Positions 7,374 to 15,903 of a DNA stretch of 64,000 nt are shown piece by piece (within the stretch, counting starts at the first letter, position 1; every line of letters begins with the position of its first letter). The stretch lies in the IMG/VR virus record IMGVR_UViG_3300028422_000919, positions 124,001 to 188,000 of that record; one strand, given 5' to 3'. The notes beneath the pieces were generated by a model that saw nothing but the letters and a program-made list of their open reading frames with translations, had not been told where the DNA came from and did not search any database. The stretch is from a virus. Made by a program: the position numbers and the translations under genes.

Positions 7374-9425
7374 TTAGTTGGGCATGGGTTGTCCAAGAAC
7401 CTGGGTCCAGAAGTCGGAGAGGCCGATAACGGTGATGCTAGCCTTGCCCTCGGCGTTGAGCTGGCGGGCCTTGGTCGGCTTTCCCGATGTGGATGTGGGA
7501 TCGTCGCACACCAGGTAGTCGAGGCCCTTACCCACGCTGGACTTGAAGGTCCCTCCGAGCTGAGTCACGGCGTCCACCAGGTCCTTCTCCCGCTGCCCCC
7601 GGAACCCCGTAACGCAGAGGGTCTTGCCGGTGAGGGGGCCGACGATCTTCTTCTGGATGGTGACACCGTTGCCAAGGATCTTGGCGATCAGAGGCATCCG
7701 ATCCCAGAACCCCTGATAGAAGCTGGCGGCCTTCGTAGAGCCCACCCCCGGAATGGCGGCTACCTCTTGGGGGGTCATTTTCGCCATCTTGGAGAGGCTG
7801 TCGAAGCCCCCATCCACGATGGTCAGCGCCATGCTCCGGCCGATCAGGGGGATTCCGAGAGAGCCCACGAAGACGTCGAGAGGAAGGTTCTTGGTGGCGT
7901 GCAGGTTCTTGAATGCCTTGCCAGCCGTTCCACCCACCCTCACCCCGTTGGTGTACCGCAGGTCGGCAGCCTCGGCCGGGTCTACCTTGTACAGATCTGC
8001 GATGTCCTCCACCAGACCGGCGGAGATCAGGGCTTCGACCAGGGTGTCACCGAAGTGTAGGACCCCAATCTTCTTGATCCAGCGGGTGATCATGCCCTTG
8101 ATCTGAGCGGGGCAAGCGTCCCCGTTGCAGACTAGGTACTCACCATCCATGACCGTGGGGGACCCGCACTCAGGGCAGGTCTCGGGGGGCTCGAACACCT
8201 TGGCGTTGGGGTCCTGGGTATCCAGGAGGACCGTCTCGACAAAGGGGATCACGTCATTGCGCCGGCATACCAGAAGCCTATCCCCTGCAGCCAGGACCGA
8301 CTGACCCACAGCAGAGGCTAGGTCGTGGATGTTGCTGAGGTTGTGGAGGCTGGCCCGGCTCACAGTGGCCCCCGCTAGAAGAACCGGCTCGACGATGGCG
8401 ACAGGGGTAATCCGACCGGACTTACCGACCTGCCAGACGACCTCCTTGAGGGTAGTCTCCTTCTCCTCATGAGGGAACTTGAATGCGACGGCGCCCTTGG
8501 GGCCACGACCCTGGAGCCCCAGAGACTCCATCGTGGTGTCGTCGTCGAACTGGATGACGATGCCGTCGATGTCGTAGTCCAGCTTGGCCCGGAGGGTGTC
8601 TACGTAGAGTTGGTAGATGCTCTCGACTTCCGCCGTGGTCTTGACGACCTCATAGCGGGGGAGGATGAAGCCGGCCTTTTTGAGGGCGGCGAACTCGGCG
8701 CTTTTGCTCGGGAGGGGGCCGGAATCGGGAACCATCTGGAACATGACCACGGTCAGGTGCTTGCAGCCGTCGGCATCCGATTGGCGCTTCATTGTCCCAT
8801 TGGCCGTGTTCCGGGGATTGGACTGCCCAGGGAAGTACACATCGAAGTCATCGTGGGTGCAGATAACCTCGCCCCGGCAGAACCCCGTGAAGCTGGGAAA
8901 CACCTTGACCACGCCCTGCATGAGCTTGGCGTTGACAGTGATGTCCTCACCCGTCTCTCCATCCCCACGGGTGACCGCCTGGACGAACTGTCCGTTTTCA
9001 TAGCGGAAAGAGCAAGATGCTCCGTCCAGCTTGTCCATGACGATCAGGGGCTGGCCCCCTCGGTGTCCGCAGTCCTTCGCCCAACGGCGGAATTCTGGGA
9101 CTTCCTGGGCCTTGTTGAGTGAGCCCATTGGGATGCCGTGCTTGGTCTTCTGCCAGCCTGAGCTGACACTGGCTCCGATCTTGTTGAGCTGGGGATGGCT
9201 GGGGCTAATACGCCTCAGACCTTCGGTCAGCCCGTCGTAGTGGGCATCCGACATGAGGGGGTTGCCCCCGCCGTAGTAGGCGGAGTCCGCCCGGGACAGC
9301 AGATCAGCGACCTGAGCAGCGACCTGAGGCAACTCAGGATGGTTGGGAGGGGCTCCCAGCACAAGAGTTTCGAGCTGGGCATAGTCCCCCTGGGAGAGCA
9401 GGCTGGAGACTTGTTGGAGCATCAT
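7374..9425 (-). CDS. ligA: NAD+-dependent DNA ligase
   Basis: The enzyme seals nicks using NAD+, releasing AMP and NMN. All parts of a full-length bacterial LigA are present in 683 residues: the N-terminal Ia helices, the adenylation lysine in VMDKLDGAS (about residues 120-130), the following TRGDGETGED, an OB fold, a four-cysteine zinc finger (CPECGSP then CNGDACPAQ), helix-hairpin-helix segments, and a C-terminal BRCT domain (GKTLCVTGFRGQREK). Nothing catalytic appears missing. It has its own promoter motif 39 bases upstream. Its NMN product links it to the PncC-like amidase at 18534-19094 and its NAD+ use to the PARP-like protein at 25854-27683. Confidence 0.97.
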   Translation of the reverse strand: MMLQQVSSLLSQGDYAQLETLVLGAPPNHPELPQVAAQVADLLSRADSAYYGGGNPLMSDAHYDGLTEGLRRISPSHPQLNKIGASVSSGWQKTKHGIPMGSLNKAQEVPEFRRWAKDCGHRGGQPLIVMDKLDGASCSFRYENGQFVQAVTRGDGETGEDITVNAKLMQGVVKVFPSFTGFCRGEVICTHDDFDVYFPGQSNPRNTANGTMKRQSDADGCKHLTVVMFQMVPDSGPLPSKSAEFAALKKAGFILPRYEVVKTTAEVESIYQLYVDTLRAKLDYDIDGIVIQFDDDTTMESLGLQGRGPKGAVAFKFPHEEKETTLKEVVWQVGKSGRITPVAIVEPVLLAGATVSRASLHNLSNIHDLASAVGQSVLAAGDRLLVCRRNDVIPFVETVLLDTQDPNAKVFEPPETCPECGSPTVMDGEYLVCNGDACPAQIKGMITRWIKKIGVLHFGDTLVEALISAGLVEDIADLYKVDPAEAADLRYTNGVRVGGTAGKAFKNLHATKNLPLDVFVGSLGIPLIGRSMALTIVDGGFDSLSKMAKMTPQEVAAIPGVGSTKAASFYQGFWDRMPLIAKILGNGVTIQKKIVGPLTGKTLCVTGFRGQREKDLVDAVTQLGGTFKSSVGKGLDYLVCDDPTSTSGKPTKARQLNAEGKASITVIGLSDFWTQVLGQPMPN

Positions 9426-9463
9426 GGATTTCTCCCTTATCGGAATTTGGGTACACCCCCCGA

Positions 9464-9489
9464 TTACTCGTCGGGGAGGGGGTGTTACC
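9464..9489 (-). promoter_or_regulatory. Phage promoter motif, GGTAAC-N15-AGTAA
   Basis: GGTAAC at 9484-9489 and AGTAA at 9464-9468 on the minus strand, upstream of ligA. It overlaps the stop codon of the small gene at 9485. Confidence 0.6.
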
Positions 9490-9643
9490 GGGGGGTTTGC
9501 TCTTTCTGGGCCTGGACCAGGGTTTGTGCCGCCTCCTTGTACAGACGGGAGGCCTCTTCGAGGTTTCCGGCTGCTTCGGCCTTGGCGGCCTTCTCCATCA
9601 ACCTGGCGGCTTCAAGGTTGCCCTTCGACGTAATCTTGCCCAT
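9485..9643 (-). CDS. Small coiled-coil protein, 52 aa
   Basis: An Ala/Glu/Lys-rich single helix (ARLMEKAAKAEAAGNLEEAS) with a TPR-like spacing of small residues. The ATG at 9643 has GGAGGG upstream. It lies downstream of the CPBP protease gene and is likely co-transcribed with it. The function is unknown. Confidence 0.6.
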   Translation of the reverse strand: MGKITSKGNLEAARLMEKAAKAEAAGNLEEASRLYKEAAQTLVQAQKEQTPR

Positions 9644-9715
9644 AGCACCCTCCAGGGATCCCTGTTTGGGAACAGAAGTCTCCCTACTTGAGTCCTTCGT
9701 ACCCCTTTCCACCAC

Positions 9716-10588
9716 CTATCGACGGAAGGCGGCGAACACAGCGACCGTGGAAAAGATGAGGAAGTCGTACAGGAAATGAACCACCACGGCAGAAATCAAA
9801 CCGTATGTTACCACCATCCAGAAGAAGAACATCCCCAGGAACCAGGAGTTGATCCTGCCGAACAACCCTTGATACTTGTGGCCGTCCTGGTAGGTGGCAT
9901 TGCTCATTAGGATACCGGCACCAACAGTCCAGGAATACGGGTGGAATAGGTACCCCTCCAGGAATCCTAACGTCATCCAGTTCGCCAGAGGCCCGGCGAT
10001 GGCTTCGTACAGGAACTGGTAGTCCAGGCCGAACACGAGGCACACCCCAGCAAACAGGCCGAGGGCGAGGCCAGCGATTTTGTGGGCCCTCTCTCCAACA
10101 AGTAGCAAGATGACGGCGATGCCTACGAAGAACCACATCAAGCCGATCCAGATGTAGAGGAGTACGAGAGACCCGGCAATTCCCAGAAGCCAACGGCACC
10201 AACGGTAGTACACCTCTTCGGTGACCCCTGCCCGCAGGGACACCAGGAATCCTTCTTGCAAGATCGCCCCGGCAGAAAGGCGACCACCCAACCTTTTGGC
10301 TAGGAGCCGTTCCAGGGATGTCTGCCGCCGGCTGAGGAGCCGGGACACCACGTTGGTCCCGATGCCCCAGGCGAACAGCCCCAGGGCAGCCAGAAGCCAG
10401 TCCACCAACTCGCCACGGGCGACCCAGAACATGGGGTCATACAGGTCGAAGGGGATCACGTCGGGCCACAGGGCCTCAATAATGAATACGAGGCCACAGA
10501 CCACTACGATCCGAAAGATCCAGTCGGCCCATGTACGGTTTTCCTTGTTCAGGCGTTGGAAGAGTCGCTTCACGTGGATTCGATTCAT
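9716..10588 (-). CDS. CPBP-family intramembrane protease-like protein
   Basis: A hydrophobic protein of 290 residues with about six to eight predicted membrane helices. It carries the signature of the CPBP (CAAX protease and bacteriocin-processing) family: paired glutamates in AGVTEEVYYRWC, a later histidine in YQDGHKYQG, and a final histidine in AVVVHFLYDF. These are the metal-binding residues of Rce1-type glutamyl proteases. In bacteria such proteins mature peptides, give immunity to bacteriocins or act in abortive infection; which applies to a phage copy is open. ATG 10588 is preceded by AGGAGGTGA. The gene ends in TAG. Confidence 0.8.
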   Translation of the reverse strand: MNRIHVKRLFQRLNKENRTWADWIFRIVVVCGLVFIIEALWPDVIPFDLYDPMFWVARGELVDWLLAALGLFAWGIGTNVVSRLLSRRQTSLERLLAKRLGGRLSAGAILQEGFLVSLRAGVTEEVYYRWCRWLLGIAGSLVLLYIWIGLMWFFVGIAVILLLVGERAHKIAGLALGLFAGVCLVFGLDYQFLYEAIAGPLANWMTLGFLEGYLFHPYSWTVGAGILMSNATYQDGHKYQGLFGRINSWFLGMFFFWMVVTYGLISAVVVHFLYDFLIFSTVAVFAAFRR

Positions 10589-10614
10589 GGTGGGGTTCAC
10601 CTCCTGGTGTGCTG

Positions 10615-10640
10615 CTACCCGAGACTATCCGGGGGTTACC
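10615..10640 (-). promoter_or_regulatory. Phage promoter motif, GGTAAC-N15-GGTAG
   Basis: GGTAAC at 10635-10640 and GGTAG at 10615-10619 on the minus strand, upstream of the membrane protease gene. Confidence 0.65.
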
Positions 10641-10652
10641 ACCCTCTCGGAC

Positions 10653-11036
10653 TCAGGGGTTCAGATCCCCCGGCAGGAGGGGGATCGGGCCGTCGTAAGG
10701 GCGGACATCCTTGTGGTAAGCGCAGAGGAGAGGAGTGTCCACCTGCAAAGGTCCCCACCCGCAGGGAAGGCAACGGTGGACGCTGCCACTCGGGAGCATG
10801 ATGGCGTCGTTGACGCTGGTAGACCGCTGCTGGGGGCCGTCGGGCAGCTCGACCACCTCAGAGTTGATTGTCCAAGACATTCCGGTGTGGTTGGTCAACT
10901 CAAAAACCCTCCACACCTCGTCCGTCTTGACCTCGATGGTGCCAACGTGCTTGTAGTCGGCAGGGAACTGGAAACCCTCCCAAGCGCTTCGGCCGTGCTC
11001 GTCCTTCGCCTGGCAGTGGTACACCTTCACCTTCAT
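10653..11036 (-). CDS. Hypothetical protein, 127 aa
   Basis: Not recognised. MKVKVYHCQAKDEHGRSAW opens the protein, followed by a strand-rich middle and two cysteines in HRCLPCGWG that could bind metal. ATG 11036 has GAGGAACGAC upstream. It follows the gene at 11051-11335 after 14 bases and is probably the second gene of that unit. Confidence 0.7.
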   Translation of the reverse strand: MKVKVYHCQAKDEHGRSAWEGFQFPADYKHVGTIEVKTDEVWRVFELTNHTGMSWTINSEVVELPDGPQQRSTSVNDAIMLPSGSVHRCLPCGWGPLQVDTPLLCAYHKDVRPYDGPIPLLPGDLNP

Positions 11037-11050
11037 GTCGTTCCTCACGA

Positions 11051-11335
11051 TCAACGGGCGGGGGATAGCCCCCACAGAGCCAGCTCTTCGGCCTCGTTCT
11101 CGGTCCACCATCGGTGGAACTCTTCCTTCTGCTGATCTTCGATCTCCCTCTCCAGGTCATCGGGGACCTTGCCGGCACCGTACACCCACTGCTCGGGACT
11201 GGCCGGTACGTGACCCATGGCGGCGCAGATGGCGAACTCAAACCGGGGCGGTTTGCTCCGACCCAGGGCGGTTTGAATCACGTAGTATTCGTGGCGAAGC
11301 CGGCGGTATTCGGTCCGGATCTTGATGTGGCTCAT
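11051..11335 (-). CDS. Hypothetical protein, 94 aa
   Basis: Not recognised. It is Arg/Glu-rich and helical (EEFHRWWTENEAEELALW at the end). The ATG at 11335 follows GGAGGACACC, the leader type shared by several genes of this phage, 25 bases below a promoter motif. Confidence 0.7.
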   Translation of the reverse strand: MSHIKIRTEYRRLRHEYYVIQTALGRSKPPRFEFAICAAMGHVPASPEQWVYGAGKVPDDLEREIEDQQKEEFHRWWTENEAEELALWGLSPAR

Positions 11336-11359
11336 GGTGTCCTCCGTCGTCCGCATCGC

Positions 11360-11385
11360 CTACTTGCAGCTCCCTTGCCGTTACC
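11360..11385 (-). promoter_or_regulatory. Phage promoter motif, GGTAAC-N15-AGTAG
   Basis: GGTAAC at 11380-11385 and AGTAG at 11360-11364 on the minus strand. It serves the genes at 11051 and 10653 and is divergent from two plus-strand copies just to its right. Confidence 0.65.
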
Positions 11386-11473
11386 CAGAATCGACATCCT
11401 TTTCAGGGTGACGGTGCCAACCACATCGGAAAAGTTTTTCTGGGGTGGTGGTTGCCAATTTGTCGGCGGCCGA

Positions 11474-11499
11474 GGTAACGCTGGCCTCGGGGCAAGTAG
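11474..11499 (+). promoter_or_regulatory. Phage promoter motif, GGTAAC-N15-AGTAG (upstream copy)
   Basis: GGTAAC at 11474-11479 and AGTAG at 11495-11499 on the plus strand, the first of two tandem copies before the gene at 11620. Confidence 0.65.
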
Positions 11500-11566
11500 G
11501 TGAGGCGAACGTATGAATCTGACGCTTGCACGACAGAAGCGGGGTTCCTTTGAACGCCCCTAGCAG

Positions 11567-11592
11567 GGTAACTCGGTATCCCTAGCGAGTAG
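11567..11592 (+). promoter_or_regulatory. Phage promoter motif, GGTAAC-N15-AGTAG (proximal copy)
   Basis: GGTAAC at 11567-11572 and AGTAG at 11588-11592, ending 27 bases before the ATG at 11620. The doubled promoter suggests high or twice-timed expression of the following operon. Confidence 0.65.
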
Positions 11593-11619
11593 TTCTGGCC
11601 AAACCTAAAAGAGGTTAGC

Positions 11620-12813
11620 ATGTCACGTTACAACGCCCACATTCCCCTGAACCGGAATGACCTGGAAGTGCTGTCCTGGTATGCCGCTTGGACCCCCGAG
11701 ATCCACCAGGCCGACTGGCCGTCCCGTCGGCAATGGCAGCCGGGGTTCCGCTACATGGAAGATCTCTCCAATCCGGGATGGGCCGGCCACAAGAACTCGA
11801 TCGAGAACTCTGAGGCCCTGGCTTCGGCTGGCCCCGTGCTGAATGGTGAGTCCCCTACGGGCAAACGAGTCATCGCCAGGAGCTACGTACTGCCTAAGCT
11901 CCTGGCCTACGGTCTTGTTGAGGGATGCCTGTCTCGTGCCTGTCGCCTCACCGCTCGGGGTCGTGCCGCCCTGCTTTTTCACGGGTGGCCCTGCCCGGAC
12001 GTGTTCGAGAGCCACTGCCCGGAGATCTTCGACGCCCATTCGTTGAAGCCGATCAAGGGGATCAACGTCCACATCGACATCCAGGATGAAACCATGGGCC
12101 GCATCGGGCCGGAGTACAAGATCGAGCACGGGAGGCCCCTGCCCGACAACAAGACCACCTGGGGCATCATGCTGACCGAATACCAGGAAGATGGGTATCG
12201 GGGAAGAGGGACTCTCACCGGGTCCACCGCAGGGCTTCGGGTGACCACCGGCAACGGTATGTACTTGAACGGTTCTTTGCGAGAGCACCGTCAGGTCCTC
12301 TCCCTGACCGTAAGCGATGCTTACGAGCGGCAGGTGCTGGATGTGGCCCTGAGCTTTGAGCAACTGGCGGACCTCCTGGTCTCCCAGGGTGATGTTCCCG
12401 TCACCCTCAACTACTTCGTCGGCAAGGACGGGATGGCCTACAGCCGCCCCGCCCCGCCCCCGGTGTCGGTGTCCCGTCGGATGCAAGAACGGATCTCCCG
12501 AGGGACCCAGGACCTGTTGAACCGGATCGCCCGGATCCGGACGGCGGTCGACGGCAAGATGGGCAAGAAGCTCCAGTCCGAAGTCACGGGGCTCCTGGAT
12601 CTCGTCGAACGGGATGCGAAGGGGCTCGGGTCTTTCTCTGCTGAGCAGGCCATGGAAGAGATGTCCGCCTTGGCCGAGTCCTTGATGACGGTAGTGGCCG
12701 ACAGGGCTTCCTTCACGGGCGGCGACGCCCCGGGACTGCTTCTGAGGTCCCCCGAGAATCCCAGGCCGGTCACCACCCCCCTTCTGATCGAAGGGGAGGT
12801 TATCGAGGACTGA
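11620..12813 (+). CDS. Hypothetical protein, 397 aa
   Basis: Not recognised. The first 120 residues are helical and basic with a pattern (YVLPKLLAYGLVEGC, then LTARGRAALLF) that resembles a winged-helix 'read the end of the DNA-binding domain' segment, so a regulator is possible. A strand-rich middle follows, then a long helical segment (ERISRGTQDLLNRIARIRTA) and an acidic tail. It is the first gene of the plus-strand operon that ends with the pyrimidine-dimer glycosylase, downstream of two tandem promoters. Confidence 0.75.
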   Translation: MSRYNAHIPLNRNDLEVLSWYAAWTPEIHQADWPSRRQWQPGFRYMEDLSNPGWAGHKNSIENSEALASAGPVLNGESPTGKRVIARSYVLPKLLAYGLVEGCLSRACRLTARGRAALLFHGWPCPDVFESHCPEIFDAHSLKPIKGINVHIDIQDETMGRIGPEYKIEHGRPLPDNKTTWGIMLTEYQEDGYRGRGTLTGSTAGLRVTTGNGMYLNGSLREHRQVLSLTVSDAYERQVLDVALSFEQLADLLVSQGDVPVTLNYFVGKDGMAYSRPAPPPVSVSRRMQERISRGTQDLLNRIARIRTAVDGKMGKKLQSEVTGLLDLVERDAKGLGSFSAEQAMEEMSALAESLMTVVADRASFTGGDAPGLLLRSPENPRPVTTPLLIEGEVIED

Positions 12814-12860
12814 GCTGTTCCGAGCTGCAATGGTGGCGACCGAACAAGAGGCCACGTTTG

Positions 12861-13499
12861 ATGATCGGATTCACTCCGCCTATCTATGAGGAAGTCATCC
12901 CGGGGGTTAGGATGGCCGTGTTCACGGTCTCGGATACCCCTGGAAGTCAGTACGTCTACCGGAACAGGGATATCCAGTGGTTCCGGGAGTTGCTGTCCCT
13001 GTACGCTGACAACCCGAGACTGTCTCCCCTTCGGGGAGATGTGCATGTCACCAACTACCACGGGCTAGGGCCTCTCCGGGAGCACATGAGGTCCGTTGAA
13101 TCCCTAGCCCGTTGGTGGATCGGCCAAAAAGACGTGTACCCTTTCAGTTCTACGGGAGAAGGGGCCCTTATCCGAGTGGCCAAGAAGCGGCGCACATGGA
13201 GGATGCCGGGAGATCTGTTCGTGTTCGTGATGATCCTGGGATCGTCGTTGGCGACCGGAAAGTGGGGGTACAAGCCCTGCCCTCTCTACTCGTACTGGTA
13301 TCACGGGTTCCCCAGGAAGAACCGGAGGCGCCGCAAGTGGGAAGTGCGGCAGAGAGAGGAATGGGCCTACAAGGGGTGGGCCGCTCGTTTGGGCCGTGAG
13401 CCTCCTTGGCCCTACGAAACGGATCTCTACCGCAACGTGTACTCTCCCCTCACCGAGGAACACCGACAGTTCCGGCTGTTGTTGGAGAATGAAGTATGA
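12861..13499 (+). CDS. Hypothetical basic protein, 212 aa
   Basis: Not recognised. It is Arg/Trp/Tyr-rich with a strongly basic patch (PRKNRRRRKWEVRQREEW) suggestive of nucleic-acid binding, and one hydrophobic segment (DLFVFVMILGSSLATG) that is short for a membrane helix. ATG 12861 is used; AGAGG is upstream. The TGA overlaps the ATG of the glycosylase gene, so the two are coupled. Confidence 0.7.
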   Translation: MIGFTPPIYEEVIPGVRMAVFTVSDTPGSQYVYRNRDIQWFRELLSLYADNPRLSPLRGDVHVTNYHGLGPLREHMRSVESLARWWIGQKDVYPFSSTGEGALIRVAKKRRTWRMPGDLFVFVMILGSSLATGKWGYKPCPLYSYWYHGFPRKNRRRRKWEVRQREEWAYKGWAARLGREPPWPYETDLYRNVYSPLTEEHRQFRLLLENEV

Positions 13500-13966
13500 G
13501 GCTCTGGTCTGTACACCCTGAAAACCTAGACAAAGCAGGACTCGGCGCCGCCTGGCGTGAGGGGCTGCTTGCCCAGAATGTGCTGTCCCGACTGGCTGCG
13601 GGGGAGCAAAGGGTGGGTTACCAAAACCACTCCCAGCTCGAACGGTTCAAGCGTCTTCCAGATCCTTTGCAGGGAATCTGTGACTGGCTCTGGGGGGTTC
13701 AGCGGGAGGCGGCGGGGCGAGGCTACAAGTACAACCCCAGTCTGATCGTGAGGCCCCCACAAGGCATTCGGATGAAGGTCACCCAGGGGCAACTCAGCTA
13801 CGAATTGGGCTGGCTGAGAAGGAAGCTGGAAAAGCGGGACCCTGGCCGAATCCCATCGCTAGTCAGTACCCCTCACCCGATGTTCGATTTGGTCGAAGGG
13901 GTAGTGGCCTCTTGGGAGAAGGTGTCCTCTGAGAGGGACAAGGATCCGGTGAGGGGTGCTGACTAG
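13496..13966 (+). CDS. Pyrimidine-dimer DNA glycosylase (T4 endonuclease V family)
   Basis: The N-terminus follows the Pyr_excise family (T4 DenV and bacterial relatives): MRLWSVHPENLDKAGL, then WREGLLAQNVL, GYQNHSQLERFK and EAAGRGYKYNPS. Family members cut the glycosyl bond of UV-induced pyrimidine dimers and nick the backbone. In DenV the nucleophile is the alpha-amino group of residue 2 after Met removal; here residue 2 is Arg as in the bacterial branch, so the exact nucleophile needs care. Its length of 156 residues is close to the family's. It is coupled to the gene before it and meets the amidase gene tail to tail, sharing four bases, both ending in TAG. Confidence 0.9.
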   Translation: MRLWSVHPENLDKAGLGAAWREGLLAQNVLSRLAAGEQRVGYQNHSQLERFKRLPDPLQGICDWLWGVQREAAGRGYKYNPSLIVRPPQGIRMKVTQGQLSYELGWLRRKLEKRDPGRIPSLVSTPHPMFDLVEGVVASWEKVSSERDKDPVRGAD

Positions 13967-14943
13967 TCGAGGAAATTCTCGGCCTCCCTCCACCGGATCT
14001 CCGTGCAGCCGTCCTCCTTGAGGTGGTGGAGGGGCAGGATGCCATCCACCCGGCTCCCCGGCTTAGCGATCTGGCAGTGGGCGATGATCCCCTTCACGTT
14101 GGTCACCGGGTCCCCCGCCCCCAACCCACCAACCCGAAACGTCCTCCAATCCTCACAAGCCGTCAGCTCGATTCCTCGCAGCTCACAGTACCAGGGCAGG
14201 AACAGCTTCAGAGCTTCCCTCTGCTCCGGAGTCATCGACCAGCACTTCACCGTACCGTACTTCCTCTTCAGCGGGGGGACGCCGTCGTCCTTTCGGCCAA
14301 TTGCCATCTGGAGAGTCAGCTTCTCCTGACCCGGGGCTGGCGTGACGTTCCAGGAGAAGGGCCCGGCGATGTCGAGGCTGTCCGACTGCGAGTTGTGGTG
14401 GACGCAGTGGATGCCGTGGCGAAGACCCGGATCGAAGTGCTGGTAGATGGACCCATCCGTATCCATCGTGAACGTGGTCGAGCACCCTTTGGCATCGAGT
14501 ACCCTCTCCGTAGCATGGGCCAGAGACTTCTCGGACTTCATCTTCCTCTCCGCCCCACGGTGGAGGACCATCTGAATGGGCTGGCCCACTCGATTGCCGG
14601 TGTCATTCTTCTGGGAGGGGGCACCGTCGGGCTCCAGGTAGTTGATGACAGTGACCCCTGGAGGGGGCTGGAAAAAAACTCCGTTGATGATGACGCACCC
14701 CTTCGAGGTTTTGTCGCCATGCTTGACCTCGGCATGGTCATCAACCGGAGAATTGGCATTCTTGCGTGCCCACGCCTTCCACAGCTTGATGGACTTGGGC
14801 CCGAACCAGCCGTCCACCTCAGCACCGATCTTGGTCTGAAGGGGTTTGACCTCATCGGGTTCCCAGGAGCTGAGTCCGAGGTCGGAGAGGGAGAGGTTTG
14901 CCTGGGTGGCATACTTCTTGGAGTAGAGAGCCGACTGGGTCAT
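13963..14943 (-). CDS. Endolysin, N-acetylmuramoyl-L-alanine amidase
   Basis: The protein should cleave the amide between muramic acid and the peptide stem to release progeny. An N-terminal peptidoglycan-binding segment (about residues 15-65, with KIGAEVDGWFGPKSIKLW) is followed by an amidase_2 domain: first His in QMVLHRGAE, a central HCVHHNSQSDSLD, and a late AHCQIAKPGSR with the zinc His and a Lys. There is no signal peptide, so a holin should be needed. The start codon's GGAGG lies inside a nine-base-pair hairpin (14950-14975), suggesting control of translation. The neighbour upstream is a lysozyme-like lipoprotein, forming a lysis cassette. Confidence 0.9.
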   Translation of the reverse strand: MTQSALYSKKYATQANLSLSDLGLSSWEPDEVKPLQTKIGAEVDGWFGPKSIKLWKAWARKNANSPVDDHAEVKHGDKTSKGCVIINGVFFQPPPGVTVINYLEPDGAPSQKNDTGNRVGQPIQMVLHRGAERKMKSEKSLAHATERVLDAKGCSTTFTMDTDGSIYQHFDPGLRHGIHCVHHNSQSDSLDIAGPFSWNVTPAPGQEKLTLQMAIGRKDDGVPPLKRKYGTVKCWSMTPEQREALKLFLPWYCELRGIELTACEDWRTFRVGGLGAGDPVTNVKGIIAHCQIAKPGSRVDGILPLHHLKEDGCTEIRWREAENFLD

Positions 14944-14949
14944 AATGGA

Positions 14950-14975
14950 GCCTCCGCACATGTGGTTGCGGAGGC
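14950..14975 (-). promoter_or_regulatory. Hairpin masking the endolysin ribosome-binding site
   Basis: GCCTCCGCA and TGCGGAGGC form a perfect nine-base-pair stem with an eight-base loop. On the minus strand its 3' arm contains GGAGG, the ribosome-binding site of the amidase gene, six bases before the ATG. Folding would hide the site; ribosomes ending translation of the upstream gene at 14989 could open it. Confidence 0.55.
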
Positions 14976-14988
14976 ACTCTACCGGGTC

Positions 14989-15903
14989 CTACTGCATGGC
15001 GTCCGTGCGGCGGGATTCCAGCCGGGCGAGTTGCCATAGCTGAGCTTGCCAGGCTTTCCGCCATCGGCGGAGCCGTTGATAGTGCCTGGTTTCGTCGAAG
15101 CAACGCTCCGCCAGCATCATGGACTTCCGGTCCAGTTCCTTACGCCCAATCTGGAGAGCCCTGTTGCTGCTGATATGGGCCAGGTCCACCCCGTACTTGG
15201 TTTCGATCTCGGCCTGCCGTTTTTTGGGGAGTTTGCGGAGCTGCCGGCGGTAGCCCTTCGAGATGGATCCCCGAGCCGCACGGGCCTGACCGACCACCCA
15301 CGCCTTCTCGTCGCTGTACCCGCAGATCTGTTTGGCGACCTCCATCTGCTCCGACATGAAGGACAGGTAGGCTCTGACCGACTGGTGAGGGTTCTTCCGG
15401 TCAATTCCGTATCTCCCCTCCCACCAAGGCCACATCTGAACGAACCCGATGGCCTTCGGCTTCCCTTTGCGGGAGAATTTGTGATCTCCCTCTGCCCCAG
15501 ATTGAAGGCCACTTTCGAGGCACCCCGTCGCAAGGATGATCCCCCGCATGGAGTCAGGAAGAGGGAAATCTTCCTCGATCCGCAGAAGCTCCAGCAGGAC
15601 GTGGTAGGGAAGCCGCAGAGAGGGTCTCCCTCGTTCGCACTGGAGGGCCTGATCCAGAATGGCGGCCTCCAGAGGGGTCACCGATAGGACCTCAGGTTCC
15701 CCCAGCTCCATCGTTCTTTGGGAGGGGGGGTTCTCGTTGCTGATCTCAGCAACGCAGAGGCCGAGATCCAAGTCGGCCTCTGCGGTCGAGTATGCCGGAA
15801 TCTCAGGAGTCCCCACCTCCGGGGGTGGTGGCGTGATCTCCGTCGCTGGGTTCTGGCAACCGATCAGCGTCAGCAGAATCAGGGTCGTGAGCATCTTCCG
15901 CAT
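14989..15903 (-). CDS. Lysozyme-like transglycosylase lipoprotein
   Basis: A lipoprotein signal (MRKMLTTLILLTLIGCQ) with lipobox LIGC predicts anchoring to a membrane. A Pro-rich linker follows, and then a lysozyme-like domain with the probable catalytic Glu in ATGCLESGLQSGAEGD and a downstream KAIGFVQMWPWWEGRYG, typical of SLT/transglycosylase folds. The C-terminal 80 residues are very basic. The start is the ATG at 15903, nine bases after GGAGG; the gene begins inside the preceding gene, in another frame. It may digest peptidoglycan at entry or at lysis. It ends in TAG. Confidence 0.8.
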   Translation of the reverse strand: MRKMLTTLILLTLIGCQNPATEITPPPPEVGTPEIPAYSTAEADLDLGLCVAEISNENPPSQRTMELGEPEVLSVTPLEAAILDQALQCERGRPSLRLPYHVLLELLRIEEDFPLPDSMRGIILATGCLESGLQSGAEGDHKFSRKGKPKAIGFVQMWPWWEGRYGIDRKNPHQSVRAYLSFMSEQMEVAKQICGYSDEKAWVVGQARAARGSISKGYRRQLRKLPKKRQAEIETKYGVDLAHISSNRALQIGRKELDRKSMMLAERCFDETRHYQRLRRWRKAWQAQLWQLARLESRRTDAMQ

